From Actinomycetes bacterium (GTDB lineage Bacteria > Actinomycetota > Thermoleophilia > Solirubrobacterales > Solirubrobacteraceae), in assembly GCA_023404805.1 (NCBI GenBank), contig JAEYAL010000018.1, positions 1 to 41,359 of the forward strand: a DNA stretch of 41,359 nt. The letters run 5' to 3'. Below the pieces are notes generated by a model. That model saw nothing but the letters and a program-made list of their open reading frames with translations, searched no databases and was not told where the DNA came from. Both the position numbers and the translations under genes were made by a program. Of the stretch, positions 32,620 through 41,022 are shown piece by piece (position 1 is the first letter of the stretch; each line of letters begins with the position of its first letter).

Positions 32620-34299
32620 CTAGCGCAGCGCCTGCCAGCCGGGGTTCTCCTGACGGCTGTCGGCAGCGGCGCCGCTGGCCGGATCGGCCGGAACGCCGAA
32701 CGAGACGACGACGGTCTGCGGCAGCAGCCAGTACGGCCGCGGCAGCGAGACCGTCTGGTCGCTGGTGACGGTGCGGCTCCATGTCGTGAAGCCGAGCGTC
32801 TGGACCTTGACGGAGACCTTGGACACCGCGCGCAGCGAAGGCGACGGGTTCAGCGTCACCTTGACGGTGCCAGCGGGCTTGGATGTCGTCACGGGCTTGG
32901 CGAGCTTGAGATCGACGTACTGCCCGAAGCTGCCGAGCTTCGTGGGCACGGGATCCGGTTCGCATTTGGCCCAGGTGACGTCAGCGGTCAGCGTCGGCTC
33001 ATCGGGGATCGCACCCGGGAGCTCGGCCGGCGTCTGCACCGCCGGAGTGGTGCCCTCGGTGACCGGGTCGTAGGCGTAGATGCCGCTCTTCGACGGGTCG
33101 TCGTAGCGGTTCTCCTGCCGCAGGATGCCCGTATCGTGGGCGTAGAACAGCGCGCCGTCGGCGGAGCCGGTGTCGTAGGGCGACAGGCTCGGAAGCTCGG
33201 GCAGGAGCGGCAGGCCGTCGGTTCCATTCGCCGGGTCGATCCAGAAGCTCCGGCCGGGAGGCCCGTTCCAGTACTCGATGCTGCCGATCGTGCGGCGCCC
33301 GTCCTCGCTCACGTCGTACACGCGCGTCTGCGGCCGGTGGTCGCTGCTCGGGTAGCGCTCGTCGAAAACCGATGAGCTGACCTTCAGCGTGTGCCCGTAG
33401 TCGTCGACCGTGACGGGGGAGTACGTCGTGCGGACCGCTGTCACGCCGGCCTCCTTGCAGTACGGCGCGGGTGCTGCGGTGCGCTCGACCCAGGTCGTAC
33501 GGCCGGCCACCTTCGGCGCTTGCCCGGCGATCGTGTAGCCCACGGCTTCGCCGTCTCGCTCGGGCCAGCGCTGACTGACGGGCGTCGACCCGCCTGGGCG
33601 GAAGGCCGTCCGGAGCGAACGCGTCCACGTGATGACCGTGCCGTCGCGGGTCGCATCGGTCAGCTCGCGTTCGGCGGACACGACCGTCGGCGCGGCGCCC
33701 GGCGTGGCACGCCGGTAGATCGACGGGTGGAAGGTGGCCGCGTCGCGACCGCTGTAGAGCACGCCTGGCCCGCCGTTGATGAACCGGGCGGTGCTAGCGA
33801 CGGTCCGCAGGGGCGCGCCCGTGGGGTCGTCGCCGATCGCGGTCGTGGTCGCGGCGGCGACGTCGCGCAGCAGCAGCTGCTCCGGATTTGCGGCGCCATA
33901 GTTCTTGCGCACGATCAGGACGAGGTTGCCGTCGTCGCTGATGTCGACGACGCGGTAGGTGCCGCCGGACGCGGTGTAGCTGTCCGACGAGTACGGGTTG
34001 CCCAGGTCGTTGATCAGCAGGTACATGGTCACGTCGGCCGTGCGGTTGCGCAGCAGCAGCGTCGGCACCTTGGTGCCGCCTTCCCCGTCGACATCGGCCT
34101 CAAACGCCACGTACTGGCCATCGGCGGACGCGGCTTGCAGCTCGGCGTTGGCATAGGGCGCGCCCTCGGCGAAGTCGGCGCGGGAGACGAGCTCGCCGAC
34201 CGCCGGGGCGGCGGCAGCGGTGGACGACAGCCCGCCCGCGGCGAGCGTGGTGATCAGGAGCGCGCAGGCGGCGCGGCCGCCGCCGGAGACGTGGGGCAT
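32620..34299 (-). CDS. Exported beta-propeller-like protein, paralog A
   Basis: 559 residues. A signal peptide ends at STAAAA. The body is beta-rich, with TolB/WD40-like blades signalled by phrases such as SADGQYVAFEAD, ISDDGNLVLIVRK and SEDGRRTIGS. The C-terminal 95 residues match the second paralog (37057-38637): C-x-x-DPV, then QYVDL, then GTVKVTLNP, then TTWSRT and SLPRPYWLLPQTV. This suggests a shared stalk or surface module. Function unknown. The first ATG after a region with no ribosome-binding site is used as the start. Confidence 0.75.
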   Translation of the reverse strand: MPHVSGGGRAACALLITTLAAGGLSSTAAAAPAVGELVSRADFAEGAPYANAELQAASADGQYVAFEADVDGEGGTKVPTLLLRNRTADVTMYLLINDLGNPYSSDSYTASGGTYRVVDISDDGNLVLIVRKNYGAANPEQLLLRDVAAATTTAIGDDPTGAPLRTVASTARFINGGPGVLYSGRDAATFHPSIYRRATPGAAPTVVSAERELTDATRDGTVITWTRSLRTAFRPGGSTPVSQRWPERDGEAVGYTIAGQAPKVAGRTTWVERTAAPAPYCKEAGVTAVRTTYSPVTVDDYGHTLKVSSSVFDERYPSSDHRPQTRVYDVSEDGRRTIGSIEYWNGPPGRSFWIDPANGTDGLPLLPELPSLSPYDTGSADGALFYAHDTGILRQENRYDDPSKSGIYAYDPVTEGTTPAVQTPAELPGAIPDEPTLTADVTWAKCEPDPVPTKLGSFGQYVDLKLAKPVTTSKPAGTVKVTLNPSPSLRAVSKVSVKVQTLGFTTWSRTVTSDQTVSLPRPYWLLPQTVVVSFGVPADPASGAAADSRQENPGWQALR

Positions 34300-34383
34300 G
34301 TGGACTGGGCTTCGGGGCGGACGCGGCCCGGGGGATTGCCGACGCGGACAACAGAGACGGTGACGAGCGCCGAAGAGTAACAG

Positions 34384-35121
34384 TCAGTGACGGAAAATGT
34401 GTGACTTTAAGGTGGTGCCTGCGTGCAGCTGCTCGGCGACCGTGCCGCGTGCTGGATCGCCCGTGACCGCTGCGCCGTGGCCGGGCCAGCAGACGTCGGG
34501 CTCCAGGTCGGCGAGCAGCAGGATCGCCGCCTTGGCGCGCGCCGGGTCCTGCGAATAGCCCTCGGTGGGCGGCAGCGGCGGTCCGGGCCGCCCCCACATG
34601 TCGACGACGTAGAACACGTCGGAGGTCAGCGCGATCCGGTCGGCCTCGCGCCACAGGCCGATCTGGCCGGGCGCATGGCCGTCGAGCAACACGACGCGAA
34701 AGCCTGCTGCGATCTCCTCGCCCTCCGCGACCGTCCCCGCGACCTGCACTGGGCCGCCGTCCCACGCGAACCGGTGCAGCGCGCGATGGGCGACCCGCAG
34801 CGGAAGGGGCAGAAACCGCAGCTTCGGGTCCCAGTACTCCCAGCCGCCGCGCCCCTCCGCCTCGCCGACGGCATCGGCGTGGCACCGCACCGGCACGCCG
34901 AGCCCGGGGGCGCTGCCGCGGTGGTCGGTGTGGCCGTGGCCGAGCACGATGCCGGTGAGGCCGCCCAGCGCGTCGGCGGCCGACGCGATCTTGCCGCGCA
35001 TCGTGCGCGCGCCGGCGTCGAACATCACCACGCCCTCGCCTGAGCGCAGGAAGTAGACGTTGCAGTGGCCGGGGCCGCCACGCAGGATCCAGAGGCCGTC
35101 GGCGATCGGCTCAGCAGCCAT
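34384..35121 (-). CDS. Metallo-beta-lactamase fold hydrolase
   Basis: 245 residues. The zinc motif is VLGHGHTDHRGSAP (H-x-H-x-D-H), with LLDGHAPGQIGL (third His), ALTSDVFYVVDMW (bridging Asp) and CWPGHGAAVTGDP (last His). A region around residues 85-115 (WEYWDPKLRFLPLPLRV) is specific to this protein. Substrate unknown; quorum-quenching lactonase, glyoxalase II-like or arylsulfatase-like roles are all possible. The ATG follows TAGGGT by 7 nt. It is divergent from another MBL gene 102 bp away; the two are distinct subfamilies, not a recent duplication. Confidence 0.85.
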   Translation of the reverse strand: MAAEPIADGLWILRGGPGHCNVYFLRSGEGVVMFDAGARTMRGKIASAADALGGLTGIVLGHGHTDHRGSAPGLGVPVRCHADAVGEAEGRGGWEYWDPKLRFLPLPLRVAHRALHRFAWDGGPVQVAGTVAEGEEIAAGFRVVLLDGHAPGQIGLWREADRIALTSDVFYVVDMWGRPGPPLPPTEGYSQDPARAKAAILLLADLEPDVCWPGHGAAVTGDPARGTVAEQLHAGTTLKSHIFRH

Positions 35122-35128
35122 CGGGTGG

Positions 35129-35134
35129 ACCCTA
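35129..35134 (-). promoter_or_regulatory. -10 box of the minus-strand MBL gene, leaderless type
   Basis: TAGGGT on the minus strand, 7 nt before the ATG at 35121. Confidence 0.5.
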
Positions 35135-35209
35135 GCCCCGGACCCGGCGACCGCCCGGTGCCGCCGCACGGCGCGCGCCGCAGCGAGCCGCCTCCGTGCT
35201 CCCGCTTAC

Positions 35210-35215
35210 TACGAT
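35210..35215 (+). promoter_or_regulatory. -10 box of the plus-strand MBL gene, leaderless type
   Basis: TACGAT, 8 nt, ATG at 35224. Confidence 0.5.
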
Positions 35216-35223
35216 GGCGCGCG

Positions 35224-36240
35224 ATGCCGTCGCCAGCGACCGAACGCCAGCAGCCCCGCGGTGAGCGGATCATCCCGGGCCTGTGGCGCCTGCGGCTGCC
35301 GCTTCCGTGGTCCGGGATCCCGCACTGCAACGCGTGGGTGGTCGACCGCCCGGACGGCGACGGCCACGTCCTGTTCGACTGCGGCCTGCACACGAAGGAC
35401 TCCTTCCAGCAGCTTTGCGAGGCGCTGACGCAGATCGGCAAGCGCATCGAGGACACCAAGCTGCTCGTCTGCACCCACGCGCACGTCGACCACTACGGCG
35501 AGGCGAAGTCGGTGGTCGATGCTGCGGGCTGTGAGCTGTGGATGCACCCCGACCACGCCCATATGACCGCGTCGCTGAAAGACCCCGAGCGGCTCCTGGA
35601 GCAGCGGATCGCCGTCGGCCGCGAGAGCGGCGTGCCGGAGGAGCTGCTCCAGCACTACCGCGAAGCCGGCGCGACGCCCGGAGCGGGTGTCGCGGGCTTG
35701 GTGACGCCAGATCGAGACCTCGTCGACGGCGTCCAGGTCGAGACCGCCGTCGGCACCTGGACCGCGATCGAGACGCCTGGCCATGCGCCGAGCCACGTCT
35801 CGCTGTTCCAGCCCGAGCGCCGCATCTTGCTCGCCGGCGACCACATCCTCGGCCGCGTCGCGCTGTACTACGACTACGGCTGGAGCGACGACCCCGTCTC
35901 GCAGTACCTGGCCAGCCTCGACAAGGTCGAAGCGCTCGACGCGCGCCTCTGCCTGCCGGGCCACGGCAAGAGCTTCACCGACGTCCGCGGCCACATCGAG
36001 GCCCACCGCGAGGCGGCGCTCGGCCGGCTCGACCGCGTTGAGGACGTCGTCCGCTCCGAGGGCCCGGCCACGGCGATCAAGATGATCCCGCAGATCTACG
36101 GGCGGCCCCTGAGCGAGGAGAACGCCGGCTGGTTGATCTCCGAGACCATGTGTTACCTGCGCCACCTGGAGCAGCAGGGGGTCGTTACATCAGGCGACGA
36201 CCCGGAGCATCCCCGCTGGACGGCCATCCCCAAGAACTAG
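35224..36240 (+). CDS. Metallo-beta-lactamase fold hydrolase, long form
   Basis: 338 residues. The motifs are VCTHAHVDHYGEAK (H-x-H-x-D-H), IETPGHAPSHVSLF, LLAGDHILGRVALYYDYG and LCLPGHGKSFTD. The C-terminal 90 residues form helices resembling the winged-helix-like extension found in LACTB2-type members of the fold (LISETMCYLRHLEQQGVV). Such proteins act on thioesters, lactones or RNA; which applies here is unknown. The ATG at 35224 is preferred over a longer in-frame start at 35065, because TACGAT precedes it by 8 nt and the longer version would run through the divergent promoter. Confidence 0.87.
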   Translation: MPSPATERQQPRGERIIPGLWRLRLPLPWSGIPHCNAWVVDRPDGDGHVLFDCGLHTKDSFQQLCEALTQIGKRIEDTKLLVCTHAHVDHYGEAKSVVDAAGCELWMHPDHAHMTASLKDPERLLEQRIAVGRESGVPEELLQHYREAGATPGAGVAGLVTPDRDLVDGVQVETAVGTWTAIETPGHAPSHVSLFQPERRILLAGDHILGRVALYYDYGWSDDPVSQYLASLDKVEALDARLCLPGHGKSFTDVRGHIEAHREAALGRLDRVEDVVRSEGPATAIKMIPQIYGRPLSEENAGWLISETMCYLRHLEQQGVVTSGDDPEHPRWTAIPKN

Positions 36241-36260
36241 CCGTCGTTGGGCGGCCCGGC

Positions 36261-36266
36261 TAGCAT
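36261..36266 (+). promoter_or_regulatory. -10 box of the leader ORF and metallopeptidase, leaderless type
   Basis: TAGCAT, 8 nt, ATG at 36275. Confidence 0.5.
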
Positions 36267-36274
36267 CCTGGGCC

Positions 36275-36304
36275 ATGCCGGAGCAGGGAGCACCAGCACG
36301 TTGA
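36275..36304 (+). CDS. Nine-codon leader ORF coupled to the YgjP-like gene
   Basis: ATG to TGA encoding MPEQGAPAR. It starts at the likely transcription start (TAGCAT plus 8 nt), and its TGA overlaps the TTG start of the next gene (TTGA). It contains the GGGAG (36286-36290) that would serve the TTG, so it may feed ribosomes into the main gene. Confidence 0.45.
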   Translation: MPEQGAPAR

Positions 36305-37002
36305 CCGTGTCAGGCGAGGCCGCCCCGCTGCCTGAGGCGCCGGGGCCGGAGGTCGAGGTCGTGCGGTCGACCCGAGCGCGCCGCGTGTCGGTGCGCGTCG
36401 ACCGGATGACGGGCGTCGTGCGGGTGACGCTGCCCCAGCGCGCGCCGCTGAGCGAGGTCGACCGCGCCTTGACGCGGCACCGCCGCTGGATCGCAGCCCG
36501 GCTCGCCGAGGCCGCCCTGGTGCGGGAACAGGTGACGGCCCGCGGCAACGTGATCTCCGTGTGGGGCGAAGACGTCGAGCTCGCCGAAGAGCCGGGCCGC
36601 CAGCGCGTCCACGCCAAGGACGGCCAGCTGCTCGTGCCGGCGGGGCGCCCGGATCTCGTCGAGCGCTGGTTGCGCGGCCAGGCGCGCGCCCGCCTGGAGC
36701 CGCTCACCCGCGAGGCGGCGGCGGCGCTTGGCAAGCCCGTCGCGCGCGTGTCGATCGGCGACGCCAAGACGCGCTGGGGCTCCTGCACCGCCAAAGGCAC
36801 GATCACTTACAGCTGGCGGCTCGTCCTCGCCCCGACGTGGGTCGCCGAGGCGATCGTCTGGCACGAAGCCTGCCACCTCGTGGAGCTCAACCACTCCCAG
36901 CGGTTCTGGCGGCTCCTGCGCTCGCACGAGCCGCGCACCGACGAGGCACGCGCGTGGCTCCGCTCGCACGGGGCCACGCTCGTGCTGCCGATCGGCGCTT
37001 AG
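36301..37002 (+). CDS. YgjP-like (DUF45/WLM) zinc metallopeptidase
   Basis: 233 residues. The conserved core is KTRWGSCTAKGTITYSWRL, then IVWHEACHLVELNHSQRFW, with the HExxH zinc motif and a downstream His as third ligand. The N-terminal region has the strand-rich RRVSVRVDRMTGVVRVTLP typical of the family. No signal peptide, so probably cytoplasmic. Substrate unknown; relatives sit with restriction systems or DNA-protein crosslink repair, but no such genes are visible here. Start choice is TTG 36301 (GGGAG 10 nt upstream, overlap with leader stop codon); GTG 36307 is the alternative. Confidence 0.82.
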   Translation: MTVSGEAAPLPEAPGPEVEVVRSTRARRVSVRVDRMTGVVRVTLPQRAPLSEVDRALTRHRRWIAARLAEAALVREQVTARGNVISVWGEDVELAEEPGRQRVHAKDGQLLVPAGRPDLVERWLRGQARARLEPLTREAAAALGKPVARVSIGDAKTRWGSCTAKGTITYSWRLVLAPTWVAEAIVWHEACHLVELNHSQRFWRLLRSHEPRTDEARAWLRSHGATLVLPIGA

Positions 37003-37056
37003 TGGAACGTCGCTATTGAGCCTGCGCCGGGACGCGACCAGGTCTCCTGCGGAGGG

Positions 37057-38637
37057 CTAGCGCGCCGCGGTCACGGTCCACTGCTTGACGACCGGCGCCG
37101 CAGCGGCGCCGCCGTCACCCGGCTCAGGCTGCAGCGTCAGCTTCACGGTGGTCGGGATCCACAGCCACGGGCGCGGAAGGGTCAGCGGGGCCCACGGCTC
37201 GAGCGTGCGCTTCCAGATCGTGATGCCGAAGACCTTCACTTCGGCGGTGCCCTTCGCGATCGGGCGGAACCCGTCGACGCGCGGCACCAGCGTGACCGTG
37301 CCGAGCGATGCGTTGGACCGCGCGACGACGGAAGGCACCGCGTTCAGGTACTGGTCGGCCTTGCCGACGGGCAGGACGGTGACCGGGTCGGCACACGACT
37401 TGAAGACGACGTCGCCCTGCTGCGCCGCGCTGTCGACCGGCTCGTCGGCGGTGAAGGTGAGCGTGCTCGGTGCCGTCGCCGCGCCTGGGTCGTAGGCCTC
37501 GGCCGTGACGTAGCGGGTCGGCTGCGGGCCGGGGACGATGCCGGAGCCTTGGTCGCTGCTGATGAGCAGGCGGTCGCCGTCGGCGAAGATCCGGTGGAAG
37601 GCCGTCGGGACTTCGCGGTAGGTGATGTACGGCGCCAGCAGGATGTCGTGGCTGTCGCCAAGCGCTTCGAACTCGGGGTGGTTGTAGCGGCCGACGCTCT
37701 CCAGCGAATTGACCGAGCCGCCGGCTTTGCGCACGCGCACGTGGTGGGGGAAGATCGGGTAGTAGGCGCTGTCTGAGCCGGTCTCGATCATGGCGACCCG
37801 GCCACCGTCGCCGCTCACGCCAGCGACCCGCACCTGCTTGATGATGGTGCGGATGCTCTCGGGCGTGCAGATGTCCGACGGCTCGCGGCGCTGGCGGAAG
37901 GAGCTCTGCGCGATCACGTGCGGAGCTCCGGCGCCCTGTTTCGCGCCGATGATCGTCGGCGTGAAGGACTTGGCGGCGTCATCGGGCGCGGTGACTTTGG
38001 GCAGCGACCGCGTGTAGTAGACGGTCTGGAGGTCGCGGCTGGCGCCGGAGAAACGGACGCCGTAGAGCTTGACGACTTCGGTGCCCGCCCCGCCGATCGG
38101 ACCGCGGTAGATCGCGTTGTCCTTCTCCGGGTTGTTCATCGTGTCGGTGCCGGTGGTCGCGACCACCGCCTGCGTGCCGTCATCCGACAGCTGGAGGCCG
38201 GTCACGATGCCCGGGGCCGTCGGCAGCGCAAGCTGCTGCTTCGTGGCGAGGTCGACGACGTAGAACCGGTTGTCGACGGTGGCGACGACACGCTTGCCGT
38301 CGGCGCTGATCTGGCCGATCGCGGCGTCCGGGATCCCGATGTCGATCGGTGTGACGGTCTGGAGCGTGCGGTCGCGGACGACGTAGCCCGACGGGCTCGT
38401 GATGTCGGCTTCCGGGCCGGTCGGCTGCGCGCGAAAGTTGGGCGTGCCGAGGTGCATCACGACGAAACGGCCGTTGGACGATGCGCTCGTGAGCTGCGCG
38501 GGGAACGGCAGGCTGCCTTCGCCCCCGATCCGCGAGACGAGCTCGGCCTCAGCCGAGGCAGAGGGCGCGGCGAGCGCGAGCGCGAGGGTGATGAGGCTGA
38601 GGGCGGCAGCGCGAGGTGAGCGGGCCAAAGCGGACAC
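37057..38637 (-). CDS. Exported beta-propeller-like protein, paralog B
   Basis: 526 residues. The GTG at 38637 (VSALARSPRAAALSLI) has GGAG 7 nt upstream and gives a clean signal peptide ending PSASAEAE; the longer open frame to 38709 is unsupported. Blade-like phrases include SASSNGRFVVMHLG, ISADGKRVVATV and LSDDGTQAVVAT. Its C-terminal 95 residues match paralog A (32620-34299), including DPVTVLPVGK, QYLNAV, TIWKRT and TLPRPWLWIPTTV. Function unknown. It is divergent from the GGDEF-EAL gene, 80 bp away. Confidence 0.77.
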   Translation of the reverse strand: MSALARSPRAAALSLITLALALAAPSASAEAELVSRIGGEGSLPFPAQLTSASSNGRFVVMHLGTPNFRAQPTGPEADITSPSGYVVRDRTLQTVTPIDIGIPDAAIGQISADGKRVVATVDNRFYVVDLATKQQLALPTAPGIVTGLQLSDDGTQAVVATTGTDTMNNPEKDNAIYRGPIGGAGTEVVKLYGVRFSGASRDLQTVYYTRSLPKVTAPDDAAKSFTPTIIGAKQGAGAPHVIAQSSFRQRREPSDICTPESIRTIIKQVRVAGVSGDGGRVAMIETGSDSAYYPIFPHHVRVRKAGGSVNSLESVGRYNHPEFEALGDSHDILLAPYITYREVPTAFHRIFADGDRLLISSDQGSGIVPGPQPTRYVTAEAYDPGAATAPSTLTFTADEPVDSAAQQGDVVFKSCADPVTVLPVGKADQYLNAVPSVVARSNASLGTVTLVPRVDGFRPIAKGTAEVKVFGITIWKRTLEPWAPLTLPRPWLWIPTTVKLTLQPEPGDGGAAAAPVVKQWTVTAAR

Positions 38638-38717
38638 GTCTGAACTCCAGGTGACGGTGAGCGCACGGGACGGGGGCACCCTGCGATGAAGGACGCAGCG
38701 TAGCGACACACGGGCGG

Positions 38718-40841
38718 TTGCGCGATGTGGCAGCGGCGGGTCAACCGGGCACGCCGCTGATCGACCGTCCGTCTACAGCACCCGTCGCCGGTCCGTTGAG
38801 CGTCAAGAAACCGGTGCAGGGCGCCGATTGGTCAGTCGTGGAGACGCTTCCCCCGGCATCCGCCCACGGACACCCCCAGCGCGGTCGCATCATTGCGATC
38901 GCTCTCGTGCTGCTCACGATGGGCGCCACCGTCACGGTGGCGGAACGCACGCGCGGGATGGCTGACCAGCGCCGCCAGGCGCAGGTCGAGCTGCGCCGCG
39001 CGCAGGCCGCCTCGCAGCAGCTGCGCGCGATCGCGGCGGAGTCTCAAGAGGCCGGCGGCATCAGCCGCGAGAAGGGCTTTGAGGCGTTTGCCGCCGGTGC
39101 CGCGATGGTCGGTGCGATCGGCAGCCTCGACCGCCTCGGCGTCACCGGACCGCGGGCCGAGCGCCTGGAGCGATCGGTCCGCCAGATGAACGGCCCCGGC
39201 CGCGACGCGCTGGCGTCGGCCCGCAACGGCGGTCCGGAAGCGGCCCGCCGGTATTACGCGACGACGATCGACCCGCTGCTGAAGACGATCATCGTCGACA
39301 CCGAAGCCCAGATCGCGATCGAGGACAAGCGCGCCCGCAGCGCCGCCAACCTGGCCCGCTGGGTGCTCATCGGCGGCGTCCTGTTCGGCCTGCTCGCGCT
39401 GGCGCTCCTCGTGCGCCGCTTCGAAGCTGTCGCCCGCCAGGGCCGGACCGAAGCGATCCTGCGCCGCCAAGCCTTTACCGACGCCCTGACCGGCCTGCCG
39501 AACCGCGCCGCGCTCGAGCTGGCGCTGGCCGAGCGGCTCGAGCAGCCGACGACGCTGGCCAGCGAGGCCGGCGCCGTGTCGCTGGCGCCGACCCCCGACA
39601 TCGAGCGTGAGCCCGTCGCGATGGCGCTGCTCGATCTCGACGACCTCAAGACGATCAACGACAGCCTGGGACACGGCCGCGGCGACGACCTGGTCCGCAC
39701 GATCGGCGCCCGTATCGCCGCGACCCTTGGCCCGCACGACCTCGTGACGCGCTTCGGCGGCGACGAGTTCGGCGTGCTGCTGGCTGACTCCACGCCGGAG
39801 CGCGCGGTCAAGGAGATCGAGCGCGTGCTGCGTGCGATCCACCGGCCGATCCTGCTCGGCGACCGCGACGTGCGCCTCACGGCGTCGGCCGGCATCGCCG
39901 TCGGGCATGACGTCGAGACCATCGTGCGCGACGCCGACATCGCGATGTACGCCGCGAAGGCCGCCGGCAAGGACCGCGTCGCGGTGTTCAGCCAGTCGAT
40001 GCGCGAAGACGCGCTCGCGAACCTCGAGCTCACTGCCGACCTGCGCCGCGCCCTGGCCCGCGACGAGCTGTTCATCGAGTACCAGCCGATCGTCGACCTC
40101 AAACACGGCCGCGTCGACGGCGTCGAGGCGCTCGTCCGCTGGATGCACCCGGTGCGCGGCCGGATGTCGCCGCTGGAGTTCATCAGCCTGGCCGAGCGCA
40201 CGGGCCTGATCGGCCCGCTGGGCTGGTGGGTCATGCACACCGCCTGCGCGCAGATGCGCGACTGGATCGAGGACGGCTTCGCCAACGGCTCACAGCACGT
40301 CAGCGTCAACGTGTCGCCCATCCAGCTGGCTGAGCCCGACATGGCGCGCCGCATCTCGCGGATCCTGCGCGACACCGGCCTGGACCCGCGCCAGCTGCAG
40401 CTCGAGATCACCGAGTCCGTGCTGGTCGACCGGCCCGAGGCGCTCGTCGCCGACCTCACCGAGCTGATGGCGCTCGGCGTGCGCATCGCGATCGACGACT
40501 TCGGCACCGGCCACTCGGTCCTCGCCTACCTCAAGGACCTCCCCGTCGACGTCCTGAAGATCGACAAGGCGTTCGTCGATGAGATCGACGAAGACGCCGG
40601 CCGCGCCCGCCTGACCCAGGGCATCGTGCAGCTCGCCCAGGCGCTCGACCTCTCGATCGTCGCCGAAGGCATCGAAACGGCCCCGCAGGCCAGCCTCCTC
40701 CACGGCCTGGGCGACATGCTCGGCCAGGGCTTCCTCTACTCGCGACCCGTCGGCGCCGACGTCGCCGGCCAGCTGCTGCGCGACGGCAACTTCGGGCCGA
40801 CGCCCGAGACCGCCGACTTCTCGCGCGAGTCCGCGGCGTAG
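38718..40841 (+). CDS. GGDEF-EAL protein with intact cyclase and phosphodiesterase motifs
   Basis: About 707 residues. Helix 1 (about 57-76, IIAIALVLLTMGATVTVAE) and helix 2 (about 213-232) bracket an extracytoplasmic helical sensor region of about 135 residues. The GGDEF domain has DALTGLPNRAALE and the intact active site RFGGDEFG (about 345), plus a 20-residue insertion after its first helix. The EAL domain is complete: GVEALVRW (about 467), NVSPIQL, LEITESV, DDFGTGHSVL, LKIDKAF and AEGIET. It could make or degrade c-di-GMP. Start uncertain: TTG 38718 opens the frame, GTG 38727 or GTG 38839 are alternatives. Confidence 0.87.
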   Translation: MRDVAAAGQPGTPLIDRPSTAPVAGPLSVKKPVQGADWSVVETLPPASAHGHPQRGRIIAIALVLLTMGATVTVAERTRGMADQRRQAQVELRRAQAASQQLRAIAAESQEAGGISREKGFEAFAAGAAMVGAIGSLDRLGVTGPRAERLERSVRQMNGPGRDALASARNGGPEAARRYYATTIDPLLKTIIVDTEAQIAIEDKRARSAANLARWVLIGGVLFGLLALALLVRRFEAVARQGRTEAILRRQAFTDALTGLPNRAALELALAERLEQPTTLASEAGAVSLAPTPDIEREPVAMALLDLDDLKTINDSLGHGRGDDLVRTIGARIAATLGPHDLVTRFGGDEFGVLLADSTPERAVKEIERVLRAIHRPILLGDRDVRLTASAGIAVGHDVETIVRDADIAMYAAKAAGKDRVAVFSQSMREDALANLELTADLRRALARDELFIEYQPIVDLKHGRVDGVEALVRWMHPVRGRMSPLEFISLAERTGLIGPLGWWVMHTACAQMRDWIEDGFANGSQHVSVNVSPIQLAEPDMARRISRILRDTGLDPRQLQLEITESVLVDRPEALVADLTELMALGVRIAIDDFGTGHSVLAYLKDLPVDVLKIDKAFVDEIDEDAGRARLTQGIVQLAQALDLSIVAEGIETAPQASLLHGLGDMLGQGFLYSRPVGADVAGQLLRDGNFGPTPETADFSRESAA

Positions 40842-40868
40842 GGCCGCAGCGCGGCCCAGGCCGCGCTC
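40841..40868 (+). terminator. Overlapping alternative hairpins after the GGDEF-EAL gene
   Basis: GGGCCGC-agc-GCGGCCC (40841-40857) begins at the last base of the stop codon. It overlaps a second possible stem, AGCGCGGC-ccag-GCCGCGCT (40848-40867). Only one can form at a time. No T tract. Confidence 0.45.
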
Positions 40869-40917
40869 GCCGTTGAGCCGCAGCGCGCCACGGCGCCCTG
40901 GCGTTTTGGCGCGCCGG

Positions 40918-40958
40918 CCCCTGCACGTTCGCGGAGGGGGTCTGCATATGTGCAGGGG
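40918..40958. promoter_or_regulatory. Inverted repeat upstream of the His/Gly-rich gene
   Basis: CCCCTGCAC (40918-40926) pairs perfectly with GTGCAGGGG (40950-40958) across 23 nt; an inner CTGCA/TGCAG pair is also present. It lies 90-130 nt before the next gene and could be an operator. Confidence 0.4.
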
Positions 40959-41010
40959 TGGGTGCGCCAGAGTAGCGGTCACGCGCCAACGTAAGCGCTC
41001 GCGACACGTA

Positions 41011-41022
41011 ACGATATATCGT
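41011..41022. promoter_or_regulatory. Palindromic operator-like site
   Basis: ACGATATATCGT, a perfect 12-bp palindrome, by far the most AT-rich spot nearby, 29 nt before the ATG at 41051. Sites of this kind precede autoregulated PadR-type genes in Actinobacteria (recalled, not checked). Confidence 0.6.
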
